Assembly (NCBI RefSeq): GCF_000224145.3
Contig: NC_020176.2
Location: 4,067,825-4,131,824, forward strand
Reading direction: 5' to 3'
Length of the DNA stretch: 64,000 bases
Origin: Ciona intestinalis
Taxonomy: Eukaryota > Chordata > Ascidiacea > Phlebobranchia > Cionidae
Translations under genes and position numbers: made by a program
Notes under the pieces: model-generated
Database searches by the model: none
The model's input: the letters and a program-made list of their open reading frames with translations, nothing else
Told to the model about the DNA's origin: nothing
Shown: positions 8,871-19,877 of the stretch, in pieces
Layout: the number at the start of each line of letters is the position of its first letter
Numbering within the stretch: the stretch's first letter is position 1

Positions 8871-9509
8871 TTTTAAGTTGTGTCTGAGAATAAAAAAAAC
8901 ACTGTACGTGTTTCGAACAGGAAGACTTTACTACGTCCAAGAGGTCTAAAGTCGTGTAACGACATAGTTTAAATTTTAAACATTAAACTAACAACTGGCT
9001 TATACAGTTATTAAACTATTTATGGACATCTTTAGTGCTACCAACTTGCAAGTACTACGATTTAAAATGATTAGAAACCTTAACCAACCTTATCCAGAAA
9101 ACAACGAAAACGAAAAGAAGCAGTTCGGTTATTTTGGGGAAGAGGTTTTTGTGTCACGTGGTATAGTGCTCCCATTTTTTTCTTATTTTACTTGGTAGCG
9201 GGGAATATTTAAAGCTATACTTCATATGTATGTTATTTTTTTCATTTGTCGCAATACTAAGAATATATTATGCAGTATAACATGCACAAGTAAAACTAAA
9301 ATATATTTTTGGTTTATTCTGTTGTAAAGTTTAATATTTAGTAATAGAATCGAATTGTATTTTTTATAAATAGGAAGAACGCAACTGGAATACATAGAAG
9401 TTTGTGGCCTTTGATCGCAGCGATGTATTTTGGGTAAAATGTTAATGGCCACCAATAGCCTCGCAGTCACATGCTTGATCACGTGGTGAAGTCGCAAAAA
9501 ACGCCGCCA
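8871..9509 (-). promoter_or_regulatory. 5' flank and probable promoter of RRM gene A
   Basis: No supported ORF. It holds the E-box CACGTG at 9155-9160 within GTGTCACGTGGTATAGTG, a context shared with gene B (AAGTCACGTGGTGCAGTG). E-boxes of this type are bound by bHLH-zip factors of the USF/MITF class. No clear TATA box at a fixed distance. Confidence 0.45.
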
Positions 9510-10052
9510 TTAAAGGGCCTAAACACACCCCAAATGTACTTCGCTTTAATCAATAGAGTGTGTTTTTATAATTCCAACGACACCTTACTTGTTTTAATCG
9601 GTTCTGTATAACCAAAGATATTCCAGCTCAAACACCGTGAAATTCAAAAAACTGATTTGAAAGTTGCGTGGCGAAAAAAATTGAGAAGTGTACTACCCAC
9701 GTGACAAACACGTAACAAAATTGTTGAAGCGTGGTCGCTCTCATTCAGAAAGGCGAGAGGCAGTGTTTTCAGCGAAAAACGAGAGAACAAAAAAAACGCA
9801 AAAAAGCACAAAAAAACGCAGGTTTCGCTTTTACGAATGAATCAGTCACGTGACTAGTACGTTCCTACGTCACAATCACGGAGCTCGTAGTAAAAAAAAG
9901 ATAGCGCTAGAGATCACTGTTTGAGGACGAATATCTCCGCCTATACTGGACCAATTTTAATAAGCAAAGTATTTTTGGAATCAATAAAACGGTCGCTTTA
10001 TGAATTTACCATAAAAAATAAAAGTGGCGTGGGGTGTGTTTAGGCCCTTTAA
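9510..10052. mobile_element. piggyBac-type MITE, TTAA-flanked
   Basis: Element 9514-10048 with terminal inverted repeats AGGGCCTAAACACACCCC / GGGGTGTGTTTAGGCCCT. It is flanked on both sides by TTAA (9510-9513 and 10049-10052), the target site of piggyBac-superfamily elements. About 535 bp with no transposase frame, so non-autonomous. It carries internal CACGTG boxes (near 9700 and 9850) and lies between the two RRM genes. Confidence 0.8.
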
Positions 10053-10463
10053 AACAAGGTGGCGGGAAACACGTGACAGCCATGAGGTTTACTAAAACGG
10101 CAGCCATTCTCTAACACGCGTCGTGCCTAAAATATGCTTTGTTTACTATGGTAAACTGAACTAAAATCACTTTGCCGGGGGTCGATATATACAACTTATC
10201 TGGGGTCGATATATACAACTTATCTATTTTACTCTTATAAGCACTGTACGTCGAAATAATGAAACTTTTAACTACCGCTTGCCGTTCATAAAAACTAAAC
10301 TAATTTTCGCACGTACCCTGATGTACACCATTTTACATTGCAACCACTGCACCCAAATCCTAAACTATCATTTTACTTTTTCTAGCTTGCATTAAATTAC
10401 AATCATTTTACTACAAGTAGCTTACATTAAATTACAATATATATTCATTATGTACATTTGTAG
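10053..10463. other. Intergenic region between the RRM paralogs
   Basis: No ORF supported. Two small tandem duplications occur: GGGGTCGATATATACAACTT twice at about 10177-10225, and a roughly 36-bp imperfect repeat containing CATTAAATTACAAT at 10370-10440. Confidence 0.5.
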
Positions 10464-10469
10464 TTTATT
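10464..10469 (-). terminator. polyadenylation signal of RRM gene B
   Basis: AATAAA on the gene strand, 118 nt past the stop at 10587. Same position and context as in gene A. Confidence 0.65.
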
Positions 10470-10586
10470 CGATGAAAGAATAAAATCGATTCCAGATTAA
10501 CTGGGAGCGGAGCATGTTAGAAATAGTTCAAACACAGCAGGTAGTTGCTGCATGTTGGCAGATCATAACTCTCAGCCAGGATCTGT

Positions 10587-11749
10587 TTAATATCGGTCAC
10601 TTCTTCCTCCGCCTCCACTTCGTCCGCCACCATAGTCACCTGTTAATATTTATCGCAACGAGATGTTGTGTTAAGTCCAGAACAATGTTTATTAACGGTA
10701 AAATAACATAACAGGCATGCATTAACAGTTTCATCACACACTTCTAGTCAATTTTACACACACAAAAAACTATTTTTAGTTTTATGGCTTTATATTATTA
10801 ATATGCTAATACAGATTTACATTACGAATTTAATTTACAACAAAATAAGTTCGAAAACACAAAAAATCAGCCCCATTATAAATAAGTTGGTTATTCGGGA
10901 CCTTACCTGACATTTCATAACAAAAATGCCGGTGCATTTCCCGTTTCTAGTTGAATAACTATCCATTCATCATTCATTTAACAAACCCCTAGACTGGCCA
11001 AAAGTATAAATTAATTGAGATTCGAATAGTTATTCCGTACCCATGAGACTTTATTTTAGAAAACACAATATTAAATTTAAAGATACTACTAAAATTAAAA
11101 AAGTATTCGTATAACACAAACAAGATTATGAAAATTAAGATATACCTCCTCCATAACTGCCACGGTCATCATTGTATCTTCGGCCACCGCCTCCATAACC
11201 ACTACTGCCGCCGTATCTACCTCCGCCGCCACCACCACCTCCGTAGCCACCGCCGAGCCACCGCCACCTCCGTAGCCACCACCCCCATAACCTCCACCTC
11301 CACGACCTATAAGCAACAGCAACTTAATTTTACATACAATATAAAGCAGAGTTGTCAAAGCTGATATGAAGGGAAAATATTTCCAGGAAATCAAATCTAG
11401 TTTTCGGTGAAATACATGAAGCTTTTCAATTGCGCCTACTATTCTTTATTTATACCATATGATCAAAAAATAATACAATACCTCCGCCGCCACCATCACG
11501 TTTTGATTGCGCTTGCCTCACGGAGACATTACGTCCAGCGACATCGGACTCGTTTAAATTTTCAATGGCGTCATTAGCTTCTCCTTCAGAGGAAAACGTA
11601 ACAAAAGCAAAACCACGGGACCGGCCAGTTTCACGATCACAAATTATGGCGACTTCTTCAACTTGCCCGCTTCCACTGAAATGTTTCCTCAAGTCATCTT
11701 CAGTAGCATTGTACGATAGATTACCAACAAAAACTTTACAATTTGCCAT
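10587..11749 (-). CDS. Glycine-rich RRM RNA-binding protein B (tandem paralog of A), frame break in exon 2
   Basis: Exons 11749-11482, 11306-11146, 10639-10587, with the same structure and phases as gene A. Exon 1 encodes one RRM with VFVGNLSY and RGFAFVTF. Exon 2 starts as GRGGGGYGGGGYGGGG, but at the sequence GGCTCGGCGGTGGC the Gly/Tyr frame shifts. Before that point the normal frame is open; after it the Gly/Tyr pattern and the RRYNDD motif continue one frame over. Exon 2 is 161 nt, not a multiple of three (gene A: 183). The final exon in the expected frame gives DYGGGRSGGGGRSDRY and stop. This is most simply a sequencing or assembly error in GC-rich repeats, but a real null-tail allele is possible. 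Otherwise the function is as for gene A. Confidence 0.85.
10871..11060 (-). promoter_or_regulatory. Conserved intronic block with putative cassette exon, gene B
   Basis: Counterpart of 6989-7178 at a constant offset of 3882 bp and with the same internal signals: donor CAG|GTAAGG (exon end 10907) and acceptors before 10946 and 10988. The three pairing segments (11035-11026, 10962-10953, 10900-10890) are unchanged. Observed differences lie outside the splice sites and pairing segments. Confidence 0.65.
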
Positions 11750-12816
11750 GTTTTGGTAATTTGAAAAAACAATCTAATCAACAGCAAAATATAACAGTTA
11801 TCAATACATAAAGAATGGTAACAGCAAACTTTTTCGTAAGATATAATATTAAAATTATTCACCAAACCACGCACTAGATTCAAGCAGATAAAAACTACAC
11901 CTACCAACCGACAACCGAAATTAATGGAAGCTAAAATTCGGTTTTGGTAAAGAGATTGAAAAGTCACGTGGTGCAGTGTTGCCAGATTTGGTAAAAACGC
12001 ACCTTTTTTCCACCACGTGTTCATTACACAAATTTATTAAATTTATGTCCCCGTTAAATTATTAGACTTATTTAAAAATGTAACTACAATACGAAAAAGT
12101 ATGCACTATTAACACGCTGTTAAATATTTCCAATACATTTTTATATTCGTAGCTGTCTTAAATATTTATTCTGCTCCTAATTGCTTGTCCTGCACCCCGA
12201 CTTCCACACGAAACTAACAAACCATTTTCTATTTTAGTGCATTTTGTTGTATGGTTCAGCGCAAAATCTCTTTGGTTCAGCGTGAAAACATTAAACAAAC
12301 CATGGACATTGATTTCGAAGCTTACTGTGCTTGTGCCGTTATCAATCAACCTTTATCTAAATTTTAAAACATTTAAACCCATGCAGACCTACAATCAGAA
12401 CCATAATAATGATCTGGAACTCAAAGTCCATAGAAATTATATGTTCTTTGCTGCAACCAAGACAATCCTCACTTGCACTGACCTAAGACACAGAAAGAGC
12501 AACCAGTTACATTTGCAGTATATCATTTTCCTAACCTAGAAGCACATGATAATAAAAAAACCGCAAAACCAAATTCAACTTATACTGATAATCCTTAAAG
12601 TTTCTTGACTACATATACACAAATGTTGGATTTGTAGGACCAGGGCTTTAAGAACCATATAAGTTTCATTGCCATATGGTTTTTTAAGTACCCAGGAACA
12701 AAACTTGAAATATATTTCGGGGACGTAATTCCAGCTGAAATACAACTTGCACAATACTGTAGATTTTCTTGTCAAGGCTTAAATAGTCTTACAAATATTT
12801 GATGGCACGAAGGGTG
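11750..12816. other. 5' flank of RRM gene B and intergenic region to Dispatched
   Basis: The E-box CACGTG at 11965-11970 lies 216 bp upstream of the gene B ATG. The rest is AT-rich with short spurious frames on both strands; I see no gene or clear repeat. Confidence 0.5.
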
Positions 12817-12822
12817 TTTATT
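12817..12822 (-). terminator. Possible polyadenylation signal of Dispatched
   Basis: AATAAA on the gene strand, 486 nt beyond the stop codon at 13308. Confidence 0.4.
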
Positions 12823-13307
12823 AACAATATTGATCTGTTATTAACATGAGAAGTAATAAAACTATAATAATAATACAGTGATGGTGGTATGGCAACAATG
12901 AACACAAATACTGTCTATTGCAAACATCTTTAGAAGGTTAACAACAAAACCAAGGTTTTCACAATAACTAGTTAGAACGATTGATCATAAAGCTTAAAAC
13001 ACAGCAGAATAACAGGATAAGGTAATAGGTCCCTGAAAATTCTCGGGCTAATGTTTAGTGTAATTAGGCTAAACCTTTGATACAGAACATTAAAACATTT
13101 TGGGCATTGTTTGTTTCTTGGCCCCGGTTTCGTTAAGTCGATTACAAATTTAAAATTACAGGGGAAGGAAACTTATTTAGAACACTACTTTCACATTTTA
13201 ATACATTCCAGTTGGATTGTAAAGATGTGCAGTCTCAATAGGGTAACCATCCTAACCCATTGGTGTACACCACTGCCTTTGGTCTTTCAGTTCCAGATAA
13301 TAGAAGT

Positions 13308-16300
13308 TCATTCAGGAACATTGCCACCATTATGATTAATAGATGATGGTTCGGTGCTGATAGTTCTTCCTTCAATGAGTGCAGGTCGGACACTTGTTGA
13401 CTCTGTAATTAACGTAGTTGTGTGTTCCTCATTTTCATTCCTTTTCTGCGACAAACACGACAAACTGCCACAATTCCCTTGCGGTCCCAGCAAACTCAAC
13501 AACCCAAGAAAAAAATAGTTGCTGTAAACCCAACTTGATGTCATGATCACCATCAGAAATATTCCAAATCTTTTATAAGCAAGCACAGATGCTGGAAGCA
13601 TTCCTAATCCTGCTAGAAAAGTCGTGAAAGCAGCAGTGGCGATGGCAGAACCTATCCTTGCAAGAGCGTGCTCCACTCGTCTCTGTCTGTCACTTTTCTC
13701 AGGTGCAAGTAGATAAGCAATTGCATAATGTGCAGTAAAGTCAACTGAGAGCCCAACAGAGATGGAAACTGTTACAGATTCTAATACATTTAATTCCCAG
13801 CCAGCTAAAGCAAGTGTAGCCACAGTTACAAAGATGACACCCCCTATTGAAAGGTTTACAAATATGCTGACGACTAAGTTACGTGATGTTATCAAAATAA
13901 CAATCTGGGCAACAAGCAAAGATATCCCAACTGAGGTCAGGGTGCCGGTGTATAAACTAGTCTGTAATGCATACAGATTTAAAGAACTGACAAACCACCC
14001 CCCAGCTAAAGTGCGAGGCGCAGAATCCACATGAACTTGCAAAGTTTCTTCAATTTCTTTGACAAATTCCGCTATTTCGCTTTGGGTGGAAGAAGTTTTC
14101 TGATTGGTTGGAAATTCAATGATGACACTTCGAATCGAATCTTTCGAATCAAACCTGAAATTATGTTGCAACAGTTAGAAATGCCAAGCATAATGTTTTT
14201 TTGCTTTTACTAGACAGTAATAATACTAGTCAAACAATATGGTTCTATTGACACCAATACTTATAAGCATTATGGTGGCGGATATTGCTCTAAACCAGTG
14301 GTCACTACTGAGTTGTAACACCCTGGGTGATAGATATTGGGCTCTGGCCTAAGACTAAAATCCCATGGCATGCCTCTCTGTAGAACATCACCCAGAATAG
14401 ATTTAATGAAACTAAATTCAGATAATAATTAAAGCACAGCATACCACAAATCAAGTGTCTATCGGCCAGAAACTGGATTTAATCATTTAATTTAAAGAAT
14501 AATATTGCATTAAGATTAATGTATCATTTATACCTAAAGTTAATAAAAAGAATAAGTTGTTCCACTAACCTTGGTCCCGGGGAACTTGGGAACAGCTGTA
14601 GTTGTGGGACCACATTAAGTCTTGAGATTGCTTCTTTCAAGCAAAGTTCAAACACATTAGGCTTGTATGGGAACTTTGTCATTTTGCAGCAAGGAGCGCC
14701 AGTTTTACATGGGCGAGACTCAATCCATTTCTTCAATGTTTCTATAAAACACATTGAGCTGAACTGGCTGTTTTCTGGTTCTCTGTAGAATTTGTGTGAT
14801 CGTAAAATGGTGCAGAAGTTTAACAGCCATCGTTGGCTTTGTGGATCTGAGACATTGAATCGGGTGAAGTGAATGTTGCCTTTGTCATCTGGATTCCTTG
14901 GATTCCCGTCATCTATTGGTTCGATGCCAAAGATAAACCTTACACTGAGGAAACCTTTGTAATCTTTATCAAAATCGAAATAACGCTGCTGGAGTGGGTA
15001 TTGTTCAAACAGGTGCTTTTGTTCAAAGAACTGAAGATAAGATGCTGATCGAGGCAGTTGGAAACCTGGGTTGAATACAACGATGTACATTGATGTAATA
15101 GCTAGAAGGGTGAAGAAGGTGACCCACAGAATACGGAAACGAACAACTAGTAATACTTGAATTTGGTGAAAAAATACCCTGGATACTTCGGATGCTTGGT
15201 TTCGAATGCGAGTGAAGAGACGTATGATGCAGCAAAACACTGACTTTGTGTTGCAGGTAAATTGTAGGTACTTGTGGTGAAATATTATTGAAGCAGGTAG
15301 CCAAGTTAGGGCAAATATAAGATTACAAAGCACGGCAAGACCGGTGTAGATACCAAAGCATTTAATGGCAGAGACAGAACTCCAAGCATTGGAGAAAAAG
15401 GCTGAAGAAGTTGTAAAACTTGTAACAAACAATGACCAACCAACATGTCGCATGGTTGACTTTGCTACAACTCCAATCCTGCGACCAACTGGGTGTTTTG
15501 TGGTCACTCGTTCGTAAACTTTATCCTCACTGCAACACCTTTTCCATGTTGAGTATAAGACAAGGATATGATCAGTTGAAAGTCCCAGCATTACCAGTGT
15601 GCTTGTCAGGTTAAGGAATGGAAAGAATGTCACATCGAATATAAACTGATAAATAAAATAAGAAGTGACCATAGCTGCCGTGGTAGCTACAAGGTGCATG
15701 GTTGTAATGAATAAGGAACTTGTGTAAATCCAAACTATGACCAACAACAACAACATGGCAACACCTGGATAGATGGAATCTGCAAGTAGAAGGTCCTCGA
15801 ACACTAAACCATCAACCCCAAAGTCAATGGATGACACTCTGATGCTGTTTTGTTGAGGTTGGTTGTGGAATTTATCATAATATAAATCTAACATTCCTTT
15901 TCCAGTATATGCTGGTAAAAATACTGAAGATAATGTGAAATTGAAACGCATAGAGTGGTTTGTACATAAAGAGCCTTGTATGAGGTAGTGAAATATATTG
16001 TAAACAGCATCTGTACACACGCCTGGTACATTTCCACACCTTGAGCCAGACATGTAACGATTCAAGGTGTTTAAGTCACTTGAGTTGCAACCTAACTGAA
16101 GATCACCTGAGCAGTAATAGGGGGCACACAACATAAGAACTTGCTCAGCTTTTAGGACATCATCTTGGGTCAAGTTAAAACAACTTTTGACGCCGCTTAT
16201 ATAAGCAACATGATTGGCAAGAGATATAGTAGGGCAGCATGACGATAAGGTTTTACGTAAACAAACTTCTGGGTATTCTTGGTGGTCCAAAATTTGGTGC

Positions 16301-19300
16301 GCTGTCTTACACATTTGAAGCAATGATTGCAGGGACCACAGCGTGACTCCATCGGTGGCTTCGTATATCCATCTTGAGTACCCAAGTTTTACAATTGGTT
16401 CCCCTGCATAAGTAATGTAATTTAGATTAGTTCATTAAATTGTAATTCCCATGAGCCAATGTATGAAATATTGATAGGCATATGTTACTAACTGGGTGTA
16501 TTTCTATACACCAGTAACACAATATAGACATGCCATGCATATTTAAAATATGAAGGTAATGTAACAATGCAAACTTTTGTATTTAAAAGCCCTAATAAGA
16601 GTTTACAGTATTGTTTCTTCTCTTTAGAAGTCTAGTTGATACGATTGTTTTAAATTATTAAGTTTACATTTAGGGATGCACATTACAGAATTTCGAATCC
16701 ATGAGATTCGAATCCTTTTGTATTCGAATCTAATTATGGGATTCGGTATTCTGTTTAATGACGTCATTACACGTCATCTCATATACTATATTAACAAATT
16801 TTGAAACTTATTAATTTTGAAAAAAAATATTTTTGTGTTTGTGGGACTTTCGAGAGCAAACGTTTCGTAACGTCTTTTAATAGCCTGCTATACGTTTCAT
16901 GACGCAAAAACTACCCAATAGTACAATTTTTGATCATTTTACAAGTCAAGATCCAACAAGGCTGTTATGAAAGGGTCAATAAACTGACTTTTGTGGGTAA
17001 ATTTTTTTTCCTATAAATATAAAAAGATTCGAAATTCTAGATTCGGAATTCTAGATTTGAATTAAAGTATTCTAGGATATCCTAGAATACCTAATTATTC
17101 TGTAATGTGCATCCCTATTTACATTGTTATTTCCTTTTTAATCGTGGACAATTTCATATTAACTTGGAGGAATACTCACTAGCATTTTATTATTTCAATA
17201 ATTTGCTATTTTGTAAATAATCATTCTTAGGAAGAACATTCTTTATTCAGTGCATGACTGCTACTGTCCCCCCTGGATATGCACCAGTGTGATCATTAAC
17301 CAGCCACACACTATCTCTGTAGCTATGCACCAAATCAATAGTTCATGTCGTGTTAAACTTAATAATAACTAAATAATCAGCCCCCATCCACAAGAATTGA
17401 ATCGATAGCTTGTTGAAGTAAAAAGTTGCAATCAATATAAACTATCGATGTGGTTTGCCATCCTGCTTATTAAGATATAATGAACTAAATCTAATTGTAT
17501 GTAATTTTTTATATTTAAGACTCAAATTATTGGCCTGGTATGGAGATTACTATAGCAGGTATTCATTTAAATTGTTCATACATTTAAACAGGATGTCGCA
17601 CTATCGGTGTGAAACATAATTCCTATAATACAACCCACAGGCCTAAGGTGTTTCTTGCCATGTCTAAAATACTTTTAATGGAAACCCATGTTAAAAACAT
17701 GTAGTGCTTTTTATTCACGTTATATAATGTGACATTAATTTAATTTAATGATGTAATATTGATTTTTCATTAAAGCAATCGGTGTCTCTTGTCTATAATT
17801 TACTAATTTTGTTTTGTATTATGAACCTTTAGAAATAAGATAAGAAATCTGGCTGCAGATATTAGAAAAAGAGTACCACTTAAAAATAATGTTATAAGAA
17901 AAAACAATCTGGTTTTTACAAATAATGAGTAGGCTATACTAAAGTTACCCAATATTTCACCTATTTAATGGTTTAAAACATTAAAAGTTATTATAAAGTT
18001 ATATAAAGTTAAAGTTATATATCAACATTAGTGAAATAATGTAGATAATGCATGTAAATGATTAACGAAACTAACTTGAATTTGGGCAAGTGTAACCATC
18101 AGTAATGAAGTTCCAATCCTCATTAAATGATCTTTTCATTCGATTCTTTTTCTTCTTTTTCTTTCGTTTATTCTTTTTTCTTGCCTGTATAAGAAACACA
18201 AGCATAACAGTAGGGATACCGGGGAGGACATGTGATCCCACTTTTTTGAAAGAGGGCTGACATTATATGCTTTAGCATCTACATTTTAATTTCAAATCCA
18301 CATTAGTATTTGTGATGTTGTTAGGTGTTTATAAAAACATACAGAGACAAAGTATATTGCATTTACCACAATAATTAAGGAGGTTCCTCATGTTTGAGTG
18401 TGACTGCATTTTAGTAGTGTTAACCTATATTTTGTTTCAAATAAATTGCATGCCCACAGAACGGAGCCAAACAAGGGCCTACCTTTCCCATCAGTGCCTT
18501 TCTTTTTAAATAAACATACGGATAGTTTGACAGAGTTGAGTTGTAACCAGTTTGGTTCATCATATTCTCCCATGTCACCAATCTATCGGATAATTCGGTG
18601 CCACGAACTTCAAAACCCTGAAATATCAACGAACATAGATAGTCATTATATATAATATATATATATATGTATATAGTATTATTTTTTTATTAATATTTCC
18701 ATTCCCATAAATGTTTTATAACATTTCCATGTTTTCCAGGAGAAACTTGATCTGGGGAAAAAATTACTTTCACAAAGATAACAACTTTATTTCATATGTG
18801 ATGTTTTTCATACAATTTTTCTTCTTTCCACTTTTTAAACTGTTGCCCATTGTAACAATATAGGGAAACTAAAAGGCCTGAAGAACCAATGTTTAAAGGT
18901 TTGTACCATTAAGAGTAGTTTTAAACCTACTTTGGCTGGATCACTAAAGTCAGGAAGTTCTCCATATACGAGGGTAACAACAAGCAAGGTTGATGAAAGA
19001 CAAACGCAAAGAAAGATAATAAGAGCTGGGTATTCGGACAGAAGCCAACAGTACCTTGAATGTAATAAACAGTTAAACATATGTTCATAGGAATTCTTTG
19101 ACAGTATATATATACACATTACATGATTTGAATATTCTGTTATAATGTAACATATAAACTAGACTATGCAAAAGCTTTAACATGGATAAGTATATTTAAC
19201 ATGAAAAGCTATTTTAAAATGATATCTTTTGTGGGCCAATACGTAAAGAGTAGTTTATGTTTCCATTGATCGGGGATTCACCAGCCCCAAACAATTACAA

Positions 19301-19493
19301 ATCCCCCACACGATACACACTACAACTTAAATACAACAACCCATATCTATGTGATTAAACATGTTGAGCATTGCTATTGTACATTTGTATCTTACCATCC
19401 AATATTAAGCTCTTCGTTTTCTCTGTTGATTCGTTTGCGTTCAATGTTTTTCAAGACATCTTCGTAAGATTGCTTGTTCCTATTCCCTGACAT
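13308..19493 (-). CDS. DISP1: Dispatched homolog (Hedgehog-release RND transporter)
   Basis: Six exons: 19493-19396, 19054-18931, 18617-18483, 18184-18076, 16403-14570, 14154-13308. Total 3147 nt, 1048 residues, all junctions in phase. Layout: TM1 at about 43-65, then LPDFSDPAK/GFEVRGTEL, a motif set conserved in Dispatched. A large extracellular loop follows, with a Lys-rich stretch and RMKR at 134-137. Next comes a sterol-sensing/RND block (FFPFLNLTSTLVMLGLSTDH, about 415-430), a second extracellular domain, and a second RND block (GLSVDFTAHYAIAY near 905, then GSAIATAAFTTFLAG). The end is SLLGPQGNCGSL plus a short tail. Dispatched releases lipid-modified Hedgehog from producing cells using RND-type transport. 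The gene is head to head with BRMS1L, 384 bp apart. Shorter than vertebrate DISP1 (about 1500 aa), mainly in the cytoplasmic tail. Confidence 0.93.
16663..17125. mobile_element. hAT-type MITE with perfect 8-bp target duplication
   Basis: Element 16671-17117, 447 bp, with 21-bp perfect inverted ends beginning TAGGGATGCACATTACAGAA. It is flanked by TTTACATT on both sides (16663-16670 and 17118-17125). Eight-bp duplications are typical of hAT transposons. The interior has GATTCGAAT-type repeats and no transposase. It lies in the intron upstream of the large Dispatched exon, and the perfect duplication argues for fairly recent insertion. Confidence 0.85.
18647..18681. repeat. (TA)n microsatellite
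   Basis: Alternating TA tract in the intron between Dispatched exons 2 and 3. Confidence 0.8.
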
Positions 19494-19877
19494 CTTCACA
19501 TTGATGTGTTTACTACGTTTTCATCTTACCAGCATACGATGCAAAATTGCAAAACAAACAACATTTCTGAAAATTACGATCTCTATGAAAAAACTCGACT
19601 TCGGGGAATTTATTTTAAAAAGAGAGCTTTATAGACAAAATAAATTTGAAATAAACATAAGCTTTTGCTTAATATTTATGCAATGTGGGTCAAATTTAGC
19701 CTAAGGTCATTTTATTATAAAATTTTTTAACCAAACTGTATAAAATATTTACAAGTTTTAACCGAATTTAGTGAATTTAAAATATTACAAATTCCCGGTT
19801 CATAATAGACGTAAGTAATAGATCTTCGTAAACAAAAACGATCACTCTCTAGTTTTTGAACGGCTCTGTTTTATAAA
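19494..19877. promoter_or_regulatory. Shared intergenic promoter region, Dispatched (-) / BRMS1L (+)
   Basis: 384 bp between the two divergent ATGs. No ORF supported. Very AT-rich with no clear TATA box at a fixed place; it must hold both 5' UTRs and both promoters unless distant 5' exons exist. Confidence 0.55.

Noticed and set aside
12237-12539. 100-residue plus-strand frame as a small gene
   Set aside because: No splice-consistent extension, no recognisable motif, composition like surrounding AT-rich DNA.
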